A DNA stretch of 64,000 nt from the NCBI RefSeq assembly GCF_003336675.1, contig NZ_QPII01000011.1:62001-126000 (forward strand), written 5' to 3'. The stretch comes from Billgrantia montanilacus. Lineage in GTDB: Bacteria; Pseudomonadota; Gammaproteobacteria; Pseudomonadales; Halomonadaceae. Made by a program: the position numbers and the translations under genes. This document shows positions 27,143 through 35,729 of this stretch, in pieces. Below the pieces are notes generated by a model. The model did not search any database and was not told the origin of the DNA. It saw only the letters and a program-made list of their open reading frames with translations. Every line of letters starts with the position of its first letter. The stretch's first letter is position 1.

Positions 27143-27203
27143 TGTAAAGATAACCCTGTCCGTCGAAGAGCCCGCGTATCGTTTCGGTACGAAGAGAGAA
27201 TCC

Positions 27204-28034
27204 ATGTCCCACCCCTGCATCATCTGCGTTGCCATCACCGGCAGCCTGCCGCGCAAGGAAAACAACCCCGCTGTTCCCATCACCATCGAGGAGCAGGTCG
27301 AGAGCACCCAGGCGGCCTTCGAGGCCGGGGCGACCATTGCCCACTGCCACGTGCGCAACGACGACCAGACGCCCAGCTCCGATCCGGAGAAATTCGCCAG
27401 ACTGATGGAAGGCCTGAAGAGGCACTGCCCGGGCATGATCACCCAGCTCTCCACCGGCGGGCGCTCCGGGGCGGGGGAGGAGCGCGGTGGCATGCTGCCG
27501 CTCAAGCCCGACATGGCGAGCCTCTCGGTGGGCTCCAACAACTTCCCCAACCGGGTCTACGAGAACCCACCGCAGCTGGTGGAATGGCTTGCCGACGAGA
27601 TGCTGAAGTACGACATCAAGCCCGAGATCGAGGCGTTCGACCTGTCGCACATCCACCAGGCGGTGAATCTGTCGCAGCAGGGCAAGCTCAGGGCGCCGCT
27701 CTATGTTCAGTTCGTGATGGGCGTGAAGAACGCCATGCTGGCGGACAAGGCGACGTTCAACATCTACATTGAAACGCTGAAGCGCCTGGCACCGGACGCT
27801 CAGTGGTGCGGTGCTGGCATCGGCCCCAACCAGTACCTGCTGAACGAGTGGTCCATCGCCGCAGGCGGCCACACTCGCACCGGCCTCGAGGACAACGTGC
27901 GCCTCGACCGCGATACCCTCGCTCCCTCGAATGCGGCTCTTGTCGAGCGCACCGTGGCGCTTTGCGAGCAGTACGAGCGCCCCGTGGCCACCTGGCAGCA
28001 GGCGCGAGACATTCTCGGCCTGAGAGTGGGGTGA
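27204..28034 (+). CDS. BKACE-family (DUF849) beta-keto acid cleavage enzyme
   Basis: The 276-residue TIM-barrel protein is of the family that cleaves beta-keto acids with acetyl-CoA. It shows the metal-binding HCHVRNDDQTPSSDP, the TGGRSG glycine turn, an EIEAFDLSHI segment and the C-terminal GGHTRTGLEDN. In cells it would produce acetoacetate and a new CoA ester. The start at 27204 has a gaagagaga ribosome site; an in-frame ATG at 27105 lies inside the operator and is rejected. A CoA-transferase upstream could feed or drain it. The substrate is unknown. Confidence 0.85.
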   Translation: MSHPCIICVAITGSLPRKENNPAVPITIEEQVESTQAAFEAGATIAHCHVRNDDQTPSSDPEKFARLMEGLKRHCPGMITQLSTGGRSGAGEERGGMLPLKPDMASLSVGSNNFPNRVYENPPQLVEWLADEMLKYDIKPEIEAFDLSHIHQAVNLSQQGKLRAPLYVQFVMGVKNAMLADKATFNIYIETLKRLAPDAQWCGAGIGPNQYLLNEWSIAAGGHTRTGLEDNVRLDRDTLAPSNAALVERTVALCEQYERPVATWQQARDILGLRVG

Positions 28035-28134
28035 CGGTGGTTGTGTGTGCTCACGGCTCGGGCTGCGCCATTCAGCCTTGCGCGGCTGCAAAGTGGCAAG
28101 TCGCTGGGCTTTCGGTTCTCGGTCCGACAGGGCG

Positions 28135-29841
28135 TCAGTAGAAGCGCATGCCGACCCTGATGATCTTGTCACCTTTCACTTCACTCACCACCCAATGAAT
28201 GCCGTGCCACGCCACGTCATCGCCGATGACGGGATGGCCGCCAACCCGCATCGAAATGAACTCGCCAAGTGTTATTTCTTCCTCGCCGGGGGTGACGGAG
28301 ATGCCATACGCCTTGGCAATTTCCCCAAGTCGGGCATCGGCATCCAACGTGAAAGGGCCGAAGAATTCCTTCTCTTTCTTCAGCTTGGCATCGCCGTTGA
28401 ACAATCTGTTGAGGGAGGCCAGGTCTTCATTGCGACCGATGACACAGATGACGTCGCCTATCTTGAGGTGGGTGCTGCCTTTCGGATGCAGCATGGCATG
28501 CTCGCGGAACAGGGCGGAAATCAGCGCACCGGAAGGAAAGCGAAGCAGTCGGATGGGCACGTCATTCAGGCTCGAGTTCTCGACCCGGTATACGAACATT
28601 TCATAGTCATTCTCCGGCAGGATGCCTAGCGGCCCGCGATGGTTGGGTGCCGTGGCCCGGGGCAGTTGCACCTTCATCCAGCGTGCCATCAGTGAGATGG
28701 TGCCACCCTGCAGGAGCAGCGACAGCAACACCACGCCGAAGGCGACGTTGAAATAGAGAGAGGCATTCTCCACACCGCTGATCAAGGGAAAGATGGCCAA
28801 TACGATGGGAACCGCCCCGCGCAGTCCCACCCATGAAATGAAGCCGATTTCATGCCAGCGGAACTTGAAGAAGGGCTTGATGGAAATAAGTACGGCGAGT
28901 GGTCGGGCCACGAAGATCAAGGCAAGCCCCACCAGGAAGGCGGGAAGGGTGTAGTCCAGCAGGTCGCTCGGGGTGACCAGCAGCCCCAGCACGAGGAACA
29001 GCCCGATCTGGCTCAGCCAGGCCAGGCCGTCATGCACGGGAAGTATGAAGTTGAGATGTCGCCCGGGCTGGTTGCCGATCATCAGGCCGCACAGATAGAT
29101 GGCCAGGAAGCCACTCCCGCCCAGCGCGCTGGTGGCACCGAAGATGCAGAAGCCCATTGCCAGGGCCAGCAGCGAGTAGAGACCGGGCGCCAGGTCGACC
29201 CAGCGCAGGAACTTGCCGGTCAGCCAACCGCCCCCGAGGCCGATAGCGATACCCACCCCGAACTGCTGAATCAGGAACAGCGCCGTCTCGGCGATGCTTC
29301 CGATATCGCCCACCAGGATCTCGATGAACATGATGGTCAGGAAGATCGCCATCGGATCGTTGGTGCCGGACTCGATCTCGAGGGTGGCACCAACCCGCTC
29401 GTTGAGATTGATGCCACGACCGCTCAGCATCGAGAACACCGCCGCGGCATCGGTGGAGCCGACGATGGCACCGACCAGCAAGCCCTGGACCAGGGTCAGG
29501 TCGAAGGCCCACATCGCGACCAGCCCTGTGATGCCGCTGGTCAGGAAGACACCCAGCGTGGCAAGTGAAAGCGCCGGGCGAAAACCAGCGCGAAACGTCT
29601 TGAGGCGGGTGCGCAGGCCACCGTCAAGCAGGATCAAGGCCAGGGCAAGGTGCCCGATCAGGAACGCCACGGAGTAGTTATCGAACTTGATGCCGAGCAG
29701 GCCCTCCTCGCCTGCCAGCATGCCCAGGCCCAGGAAGATGATAAGAAGGGGGAGACCGAACAGCGAAGAGAGTCGGCTTGCCAGGATGCTCAATGCCAGA
29801 AGTGAGCCACTGAGCAGGAAAAGGGTATTGATGAAGTCCAT
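28135..29841 (-). CDS. nhaP2: K+/H+ (cation/proton) antiporter, NhaP2/CvrA type
   Basis: The 568-residue protein has about 12 membrane helices. GAIVGSTDAAAVFSML and ESGTNDPMAIFL carry the aspartates of the CPA1 transport core. A cytoplasmic tail follows with a TrkA-C domain (SGALISALFREHAMLHPKGS) and a terminal CorC/HlyC-like segment, the arrangement of NhaP2. It would help a halophile control cytoplasmic potassium and pH. It converges with the BKACE gene across about 100 bp. I prefer potassium over sodium specificity from the tail domains only. Confidence 0.85.
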   Translation of the reverse strand: MDFINTLFLLSGSLLALSILASRLSSLFGLPLLIIFLGLGMLAGEEGLLGIKFDNYSVAFLIGHLALALILLDGGLRTRLKTFRAGFRPALSLATLGVFLTSGITGLVAMWAFDLTLVQGLLVGAIVGSTDAAAVFSMLSGRGINLNERVGATLEIESGTNDPMAIFLTIMFIEILVGDIGSIAETALFLIQQFGVGIAIGLGGGWLTGKFLRWVDLAPGLYSLLALAMGFCIFGATSALGGSGFLAIYLCGLMIGNQPGRHLNFILPVHDGLAWLSQIGLFLVLGLLVTPSDLLDYTLPAFLVGLALIFVARPLAVLISIKPFFKFRWHEIGFISWVGLRGAVPIVLAIFPLISGVENASLYFNVAFGVVLLSLLLQGGTISLMARWMKVQLPRATAPNHRGPLGILPENDYEMFVYRVENSSLNDVPIRLLRFPSGALISALFREHAMLHPKGSTHLKIGDVICVIGRNEDLASLNRLFNGDAKLKKEKEFFGPFTLDADARLGEIAKAYGISVTPGEEEITLGEFISMRVGGHPVIGDDVAWHGIHWVVSEVKGDKIIRVGMRFY

Positions 29842-30054
29842 TCAGATGCCTTTCGTTTGGCAACTCTGTGCTGAGCCTGAGCGGCGTTCCTTGGGTTCAG
29901 TGGCTGACACGGTAAGCGGCTGAACATCCTCACACAACCCGCACACGGTAACACCGGGATGGCAGCGAGTCCGGCGAAAAGCGCCTGTTCGATAAATCCT
30001 TTTCTGTGCCCCGGCCCTGCCGACAGAGCCCCGTCTCGTCCCGCGCACGATAAC

Positions 30055-30282
30055 TCACGGATAGCGCCCGCTGCGGCGATTCTCCACCAGTACCTCGAGG
30101 ATGGCGTTGGCGTCCTGCATGGCCGGCGAGGGGAGCTCGCCCTTGCGGCGGCTGCAGATCACCGGTGAGGTAAGCGTCTTGTCGGCGAGGTAGACGTAGA
30201 CGATGCCGTCCCGCTGTACCCGGCGGCACCGGCACCGTGGTTCCGGTGGCGGGAGGAGATCAGGGCTAGGACTGACCAGCAC
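30055..30282 (-). CDS. Small protein of unknown function (start uncertain)
   Basis: An open frame of up to 75 residues ends at 30055. The last 50 or so codons (DGIVYVYLADKTLTSPVICS and on to ENRRSGRYP) have nearly all G or C in the third position, as real genes here do, so this part is very likely coding. The first 25 codons, rich in Pro, Arg and Cys, look less convincing, and the true start may be internal or lost. I do not recognise the family. It stands alone between two divergently facing regions. Confidence 0.42.
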   Translation of the reverse strand: MLVSPSPDLLPPPEPRCRCRRVQRDGIVYVYLADKTLTSPVICSRRKGELPSPAMQDANAILEVLVENRRSGRYP

Positions 30283-30333
30283 TTGGCGAATGACTCAACA
30301 CAATACCAACGATAACAACCCCCTGGAGCCACC

Positions 30334-30719
30334 ATGAAGCATATCGAAAAGGGCGCGCACCGGAGGCTGGCGAGCGCGACAAGCGGTGGGTGGCGGCGGT
30401 GATCGCTGGGGCGATCTTCGTGGTCTGCGCCCCCTTCTACGGCTATGTGGTCAGCCTGATCGAGGCCACGCCGGGCTACTTCATCGCCATCATCGCCGGC
30501 CTGGCGCTGATTCGCGTCATCACCTCGTCGCTGGCCATCGCCTTCTCGGGCAGGAAGCACGAGATGGGGGCGCTGTTCGCCTTCCTGATCGCCGCCTCGG
30601 GCATCCAGATACTGGAGATCGGTTCCTCCTTCTGGGCCCTGGTGCTCGGCGTGATGATCTCGCTCGTCTTTGAGACCAAGGACTTCGAGTTCGCCAAGGG
30701 CAAGCAGGCGGTAGCGTAA
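30334..30719 (+). pseudogene. Small membrane protein with apparent frameshift near its start
   Basis: The frame that ends at 30719 encodes four hydrophobic segments (AGAIFVVCAPFYGYVVSLI, FIAIIAGLALIRVI and two more). Its reading extends back to PEAGERDKRWV without a good start. A well-placed ATG at 30334 with a ctggagcc ribosome site opens MKHIEKGA in another frame. A one-base loss around 30355-30362 would explain the mismatch. If the sequence is right, translation may begin at GTG 30390 to give a 109-residue protein. The function is unknown. A terminator follows. Confidence 0.5.
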
Positions 30720-30753
30720 CGCCGGCACCCTCCACGCTACCCGTTTCCTCCTT

Positions 30754-30787
30754 GGCCCGCCTGACTCGCGCAGGACGGGCCTTTTTT
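30754..30787 (+). terminator. Rho-independent terminator
   Basis: The stem ggcccg/cgggcc, extended inward by cctg/cagg pairs, precedes six Ts. It ends the small membrane protein transcript. Confidence 0.85.
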
Positions 30788-30856
30788 CTCCGAGGTCACC
30801 GGGAAGCCTCGATCATCACCTTCCTGGCCATGACTTCGGGCACATACCTGACGGGA

Positions 30857-31240
30857 TCACCGGTCGTCCCGGTCTCCCGGCTTCACCTCGTAGTCGCCTT
30901 CCAGCACCTGCTGTTCGCGGTGGGGCTCACCGCCAGTGCGGGTGCGATAGTGCGTCTCCCGGTAGTGAAAGCCGGAGCCGACATCGTCCGCCTGCTCGGC
31001 GCGCATCTGCTCGAGGCGCTTCTTCATGCGATAGCGCATGATGGGCAGCATGGCCCAGCCGATCAGCAGGAAGAACAGGCCGAGCACCGTGCCGACGATC
31101 AGCAGCATGCCGAACAGTAGCCAGGTCAGGATCAGCTTCAGCCCGCCGAGAGGCCCGCGCGGTGTCTGGCGAGCGCGGGCACGCCACTGCTGTGCGGCTT
31201 GCCAGGCGGCGTTGCGGCGTGGGTCGTTGGGATCGGTCAT
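30857..31240 (-). CDS. Small membrane protein of unknown function
   Basis: The 127-residue protein has two adjacent membrane helices (LILTWLLFGMLLIVGTVLGL and FFLLIGWAMLPIM). A basic juxtamembrane segment and a charged C-terminal tail follow. The start at 31240 (MTDPNDPRR) has a tggagatgtcc ribosome site; an ATG six bases earlier would leave no room for one. I do not recognise the family. It precedes no obvious operon partner; the azlCD genes downstream of its start are on the same strand but read into it from upstream. Confidence 0.65.
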   Translation of the reverse strand: MTDPNDPRRNAAWQAAQQWRARARQTPRGPLGGLKLILTWLLFGMLLIVGTVLGLFFLLIGWAMLPIMRYRMKKRLEQMRAEQADDVGSGFHYRETHYRTRTGGEPHREQQVLEGDYEVKPGDRDDR

Positions 31241-31387
31241 GGACATCTCCAGCGAGAGCATGGCGTCGCCATGAAGGGGACGACGAGGTGAATGGCTCTC
31301 TCTTGGAGGCCACGACGGGGTAAACGTTCCTGGGGTGCGACACGCTACCACGGTCGCTTCTGCCAGGGCACGTCTCACGCAGACGCG

Positions 31388-31696
31388 CTACAGCAGCCGC
31401 CATAGGGCAGCGGTAACGATGCCGGCAGTGATCGCGGGCAGTGGCTTCTGCAGGAGCAGCATGACCGCCAGGGTAGCGACCAGTGCCAGCCTGGCGCCCC
31501 AGTCGCCATGCACGGCCATGGGAGTGATCACCGCCACCAGCACGGAGCCGGCCATGGCATTGATGAAGCGCTCCACCCTGGGGCCGATCGGTACCCGCGA
31601 CATGATGAAGACACCGCCGGCGCGGGTAAGGTAGGTGACGAGGGCCATGATGACGATGGCGGCAATGGCACCGGCCAGCGAGGCGGGAAGGGTCAT
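31388..31696 (-). CDS. azlD: AzlD-family branched-chain amino acid exporter subunit
   Basis: The 102-residue hydrophobic protein has IMALVTYLTRAGGVFIM and VERFINAMAGSVLVAVI, which fit AzlD. AzlD works with AzlC (an AzlCD/LIV-E type pair) to export branched-chain amino acids or analogues. Its start overlaps the azlC stop by 4 bases, so the two are translationally coupled. Confidence 0.82.
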   Translation of the reverse strand: MTLPASLAGAIAAIVIMALVTYLTRAGGVFIMSRVPIGPRVERFINAMAGSVLVAVITPMAVHGDWGARLALVATLAVMLLLQKPLPAITAGIVTAALWRLL

Positions 31697-32409
31697 GGTT
31701 TCTCTCCCTTGCGCACCGGCAGCAGGAGACCCACGAGCCCGCCTGCCAGTGCCCCGATGATGACATGGGCGTGGTCGGGTAGCCATGCCATGGCCGCCAG
31801 TGCCGCGAGGGCGGCGGCGGCCCAGGGAAGCAGCATCGACAGGTCGCGGCGGCCGCCCACCAGCATGGCGAGCAGAAAGCAGCCCATGATCACGTCCAGG
31901 CCGAAGCGCTGCGGCTCCTCGATGCCGCTCCCGAACAGCACACCGAGCAGGGTGCCAAACAGCCAGGTCACCCACAGCGCGATGCCCCCGCCCACCAGCA
32001 TGCCCACATTGGTCTCGCCCTTCTGGTAATCGGCGGCGGCCATGGCCCAGTTGGAGTCGCTCATGATGACCACGCTGCCGTAGCGCTGGGCCGTTGGCAG
32101 GTGGGCGAGCCAGGGCTGGATGGCGGCTCCCATCAGCAGGTGGCGGGCATTGATGGCGAAGGTAGTGGCCATCAGCGGCAGCAGCGGGATCTCCGGCCCC
32201 CACAGCTCCAGGGCGGCGAACTGCGAGGCGCCGGCAAAGACCAGGGCGCTCATCAGCATCGCCTCGAGGCCGGAAAGTCCGCGGGATAGGGCGGCCACGC
32301 CGAAGGCCAGGCCGAAGACGACAACGAACAGCGACAGCGGCGCCATGCGCCGAATACCGACGAGAATGCCGGCCAGGTCGAGCTGCGCGCCCTTCGGGCC
32401 TTGGCTCAT
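31693..32409 (-). CDS. azlC: AzlC-family branched-chain amino acid exporter subunit
   Basis: The 238-residue membrane protein has the family patterns [19 protein letters not shown] and [15 protein letters not shown]. The ATG at 32409 overlaps the flavin monooxygenase stop by 4 bases and is preferred over a GTG nine bases earlier. It pairs with AzlD downstream. Confidence 0.85.
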   Translation of the reverse strand: MSQGPKGAQLDLAGILVGIRRMAPLSLFVVVFGLAFGVAALSRGLSGLEAMLMSALVFAGASQFAALELWGPEIPLLPLMATTFAINARHLLMGAAIQPWLAHLPTAQRYGSVVIMSDSNWAMAAADYQKGETNVGMLVGGGIALWVTWLFGTLLGVLFGSGIEEPQRFGLDVIMGCFLLAMLVGGRRDLSMLLPWAAAALAALAAMAWLPDHAHVIIGALAGGLVGLLLPVRKGEKP

Positions 32410-33413
32410 CCTCGCCACGCCTCGGCGACGATCTCATAGCTTCTCAACCGATCCTCGGCTTCGAAGACGTCGGTATTGAGCATCAGCTCGTCGGCGCCGG
32501 TCTGCTCGAGGAATCGCTCGAGCCCGGCCTTTACCGTTTCGGGCCCGCCGATGATCGCGGCGCCCAGGAACTGCTGGACCTGGGCCCGCTCCATGGTGGA
32601 CCAGTCGAGGGCTTCCACCGGTGGCAATGAACGGGTGCGCCCGCCGCGAACCAGGTTGAGGAACTTCTGCTGTGCGGTGGTGGCCAGGTACTCCGCCCGC
32701 TCATCGCTTTCGGCGGCGATCACCGGCAGGCCGACCATGGCGTGGGGCTTGTCGAGTGTGTCGGAGGGGCGGAAATTGTCCCGATACAGGTGCAGCGCCT
32801 CATGCAGGTATCCCGGGGCGAACTGGGCGGCGAAGGCGAACGGCAGCCCTTCCCGGGCCGCCAGCTGAGCGCTGTAGCCGCTGGAGCCGAGCAGCCAGAG
32901 TGGCACGTGGGTGCCCTGGCCCGGTACCGCTCGGACCCGCTGTCCGGGCTGGACTTCGCCGAGAAACCCTTGCAGCTCGGCCAGCCGCTGGGGGAAGTCC
33001 TCGACACCGGCGTGGGGGTCGCGACGCATGGCCTGCATGGTGGCAGCGTCGGAGCCCGGGGCGCGGCCCAGGCCCAGGTCGATGCGGCCGGGATAGAGCG
33101 TCGCCAGGGTGCCGAACTGCTCGGCCACCACCAGCGGCGGGTGGTTGGGCAGCATGATGCCGCCGCTGCCGACACGGATATGCGAGGTGGCGCCGGCGAT
33201 ATGGCCGATCAGCACGGCAGTGGCGGCACTGGCGATGCCGTCGAGGCTATGGTGCTCGGCCAGCCAGTAGCGGGTGAAGCCGAGCCGTTCGGTCAGCTGT
33301 GCAAGGCTCACGCTTTCCCGAAAGCTGTCGGCAATGGTGCCGCCCTGGCGAATCGGCGCCAGGTCGAGCACGGAGAGAGGAGTATCGGCAAGTCGGGGCA
33401 TGGTCGGGTTCAT
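32406..33413 (-). CDS. LLM-class (luciferase-like) flavin monooxygenase
   Basis: The 335-residue TIM-barrel flavin enzyme is of the YhbW-like group. It shows [14 protein letters not shown] at the start, [34 protein letters not shown] and [14 protein letters not shown]. It would use reduced flavin from another enzyme to oxidise an unknown substrate. It is the first gene of a three-gene operon with azlC and azlD through 4-base overlaps, so the exporter may remove a substrate or product of this enzyme; that link is inference. Confidence 0.85.
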   Translation of the reverse strand: MNPTMPRLADTPLSVLDLAPIRQGGTIADSFRESVSLAQLTERLGFTRYWLAEHHSLDGIASAATAVLIGHIAGATSHIRVGSGGIMLPNHPPLVVAEQFGTLATLYPGRIDLGLGRAPGSDAATMQAMRRDPHAGVEDFPQRLAELQGFLGEVQPGQRVRAVPGQGTHVPLWLLGSSGYSAQLAAREGLPFAFAAQFAPGYLHEALHLYRDNFRPSDTLDKPHAMVGLPVIAAESDERAEYLATTAQQKFLNLVRGGRTRSLPPVEALDWSTMERAQVQQFLGAAIIGGPETVKAGLERFLEQTGADELMLNTDVFEAEDRLRSYEIVAEAWRG

Positions 33414-33628
33414 CCGCTAATTGGTTAGCCTGCTGTCTATTTCCACCAACATCGGGGTTGTGTCGAGAATATGCAATGCCTGATGCGCGAAAACCGTGTC
33501 GGTTACCTTGGCAGGCCAGTCTGACGGTGCCCCAGGCCGCCCGAACTCCGCACTGTTTGTTGCAATACAGTAGTCAGGCGACGGCCCAGGCCTTAAGCTC
33601 AGGAAAAGGGCGAAACCGGACTTCAGCC

Positions 33629-33805
33629 ATGTCTCTCATCGGATCGAACCACGGCAGATCTCGCCGTGGCGCTACCCGTCGACGAAGCCCCACCCGGCAT
33701 CGTCGCGCCGGGTTCGACCGCTGGCTCGATCGTGCAGTCGACGTTGCCGTGATCACCGCGCTGCTGGTAGGCGGTGTGGCCCTGTTATTGAACCTTTTGT
33801 TGTGA
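33629..33805 (+). CDS. Small single-helix membrane protein (tentative)
   Basis: This 58-residue frame has a very basic first half (Arg-rich, about 33 residues) and one strong C-terminal helix, VDVAVITALLVGGVALLLN. It ends 35 bases before the extensin-like gene on the same strand. No strong ribosome site is visible (acttcagcc). The function is unknown and it may be spurious. Confidence 0.4.
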   Translation: MSLIGSNHGRSRRGATRRRSPTRHRRAGFDRWLDRAVDVAVITALLVGGVALLLNLLL

Positions 33806-33840
33806 TGTTTGCTGTGATGGTTGCAGTGATGTGAGGTGGC

Positions 33841-34539
33841 ATGCGTTTTCTGTTGTTCCTTGTCCTGCTGGGCATGGCAGCGGCCCTTGCCTGGTGGCAG
33901 TTCGAGGAGCAGGTCCCTGGCCAGTGGCACCCCTGGAAGCCGCTGTCGGTGGACGACCCCCTGACCCCGGTAACCAAGTGGAAGCTGCATCGACTCGACA
34001 ACCGCCGTGACGACTGCCTGGCGGCACTGGCTACCGCGCCCGATGGCGCGCTGCGGATGACGCCGCTGGAGGATCACGAGCCGGCAGAGGGCTGCCCATT
34101 GGAAAACGTGGTGCGTGTGCATGGCAGCGGTGTCGATTTCAACGCCAGCTTCGTCGCCGCCTGCCCACTGGCGCTGGCCTGGGTGATCTTCGAGCGGCAG
34201 CGCCTGCAGCCGGCCGCCGAGACCCATTTCGGCAGCCGGGTGGCTCACGTCGAACACTACGGCAGCTATTCCTGTCGACGGGTCTATGGCCGGGAGGATG
34301 GCCGCATGAGCGAGCATGCAACGGCCGAGGCGCTGGATGTGGCGGCATTCCGGCTGGCGGACGGCCAGCGGATCTCCCTTCAGGAGCACTGGGACGAGGA
34401 GGACGAGCGAGGCGACTTCCTGCGTGAGATTCGCGACGGCGGCTGTGACCTGTTCGGCAACGTCCTGGGCCCCGACTATAACGCTGCCCACGCCGATCAC
34501 TTCCACTTCGGCATGCGGGGCTACCGGCTGTGTCGTTGA
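33841..34539 (+). CDS. Extensin-like family protein, secreted or membrane-anchored
   Basis: The 232-residue protein has an uncleaved-looking N-terminal helix (FLLFLVLLGMAAALAWW). Its C-terminal domain is of the extensin-like PF06904 type, related to LAS/D-Ala-D-Ala peptidases. Key residues are visible in SEHATAEALDVAAFRL (His and Asp) and HADHFHFG (His-x-His), the zinc-site arrangement of this fold. Several cysteines could form disulfides in the periplasm. The probable target is peptidoglycan or another cell-wall polymer, but the activity of this family is not settled. Confidence 0.78.
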   Translation: MRFLLFLVLLGMAAALAWWQFEEQVPGQWHPWKPLSVDDPLTPVTKWKLHRLDNRRDDCLAALATAPDGALRMTPLEDHEPAEGCPLENVVRVHGSGVDFNASFVAACPLALAWVIFERQRLQPAAETHFGSRVAHVEHYGSYSCRRVYGREDGRMSEHATAEALDVAAFRLADGQRISLQEHWDEEDERGDFLREIRDGGCDLFGNVLGPDYNAAHADHFHFGMRGYRLCR

Positions 34540-34686
34540 TGTCGGCCTCGGGCTTCCGTTCGCACGGGGCCTCAAGCCCCCGTACACTTGTAGCATCCTC
34601 CAAGGAGGCGCTGAACGGCTCGTCGAGCGATGCGCTCGTGCAGGCACTGGAACAGCGTTGTCCAAGGTCGCTGAGTAAGGAGACCT

Positions 34687-35634
34687 ATGCTGGGATTTCT
34701 GCAGGGCTTTGCTTATGGACTCTTCGTCACCTGCCTGCCGTGGCTGCTGATCGGGCTGGCCAATCCGCGCCTGGCGGTATCCACCGATGCCCCCAGCCGC
34801 CTGCAGGTTGTCTTTCGCTACTGCCTCTTGATTCCGTTCATCAGCATGCTGCTGTGGCTGACATCGCTGTGGGGCGGTTTTGGACCTAGCCTGGGCGGCT
34901 GGTTGGCGGGCCTGGTCGCCGTCCCCGTGGCGCTCCCCCTGGAACGGGCCTGGCGCCGCTGGCGGGCCAGGCGTCATCGCCGCCGGCTGGAGTCGCGCCT
35001 CGAAGCCGAGGCGGCCCACCGGCGCGCAGAACAGGAGCGTGAGGCCCGCGAGGCCGGCGTGGCGGTACTCGACCCGTCCCACCCCCCGGCCGATGCCGAT
35101 GAATTGATCATGTCCCTGTGCCGTGCCAAGCAAGGCCTGCTCGATACCCGGCGACCCGATTTCGCCATCCAGGTGGACCGATTCTATAGCCGCTATTGCA
35201 ACGTAATGGATGTGCTGGTGGCCCGCTTCGACAGGAGCGAGCTGGCCTTTGAGCGCTCCCGGGGGCTGGTTACCGAGGTCTGCCTGGGTGCGGTGGACAA
35301 CTTTACTTCCATGGCCGCTCAGGCGCGTGGGGTGATGGGGCTCGACGGGAACTTTGTGCGTCGCCGCCTGGAGAAGGACGGCGCCAAGCTGTCGGTGGAG
35401 GAGCGGATAGCGCTGAAGCGTCGCCTGGAGTTGATTGATGACACCGAGCTGCGCCTGCGTCGCCTGGTGGCACGTAACGAATCGGCGTTGACGCTGCTCG
35501 ACGATGCCGCCGTCGCCCTGGCCCGGGTCGAGACGGGGCGCCCCCAGGCATCGGTGGCCACCGACCAGGCCCTGGAGGAGCTGCGGCGCTTCATTGGCAG
35601 GGCCGAGCGCTATGGACGCGGAAGCCAGCGCTGA
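34687..35634 (+). CDS. XpaC-like membrane protein paired with TelA
   Basis: The 315-residue protein has two or three N-terminal helices (LLIPFISMLLWLTSLWGG and others). A basic linker and a long helical cytoplasmic region with several coiled-coil-like stretches follow. Its place just before a TelA-family gene on the same strand mirrors the XpaC-TelA pairs of other bacteria, and the architecture fits. I infer that it works with the TelA protein at the membrane. No enzymatic motif is visible. Confidence 0.6.
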   Translation: MLGFLQGFAYGLFVTCLPWLLIGLANPRLAVSTDAPSRLQVVFRYCLLIPFISMLLWLTSLWGGFGPSLGGWLAGLVAVPVALPLERAWRRWRARRHRRRLESRLEAEAAHRRAEQEREAREAGVAVLDPSHPPADADELIMSLCRAKQGLLDTRRPDFAIQVDRFYSRYCNVMDVLVARFDRSELAFERSRGLVTEVCLGAVDNFTSMAAQARGVMGLDGNFVRRRLEKDGAKLSVEERIALKRRLELIDDTELRLRRLVARNESALTLLDDAAVALARVETGRPQASVATDQALEELRRFIGRAERYGRGSQR

Positions 35635-35729
35635 TTTCGGCAGGATGCTAGCTTATGGCTATAGCCAAGCGGCCGGGCATTTGAGACAAGGGATGAGATA
35701 CAAGGCATCTGAGACAAGGGAAGCGACCT

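Noticed and set aside
26973-28172. 399-residue minus-strand open frame over the BKACE gene
   Set aside because: It is antisense to a gene with clear BKACE motifs and shows no family pattern of its own.
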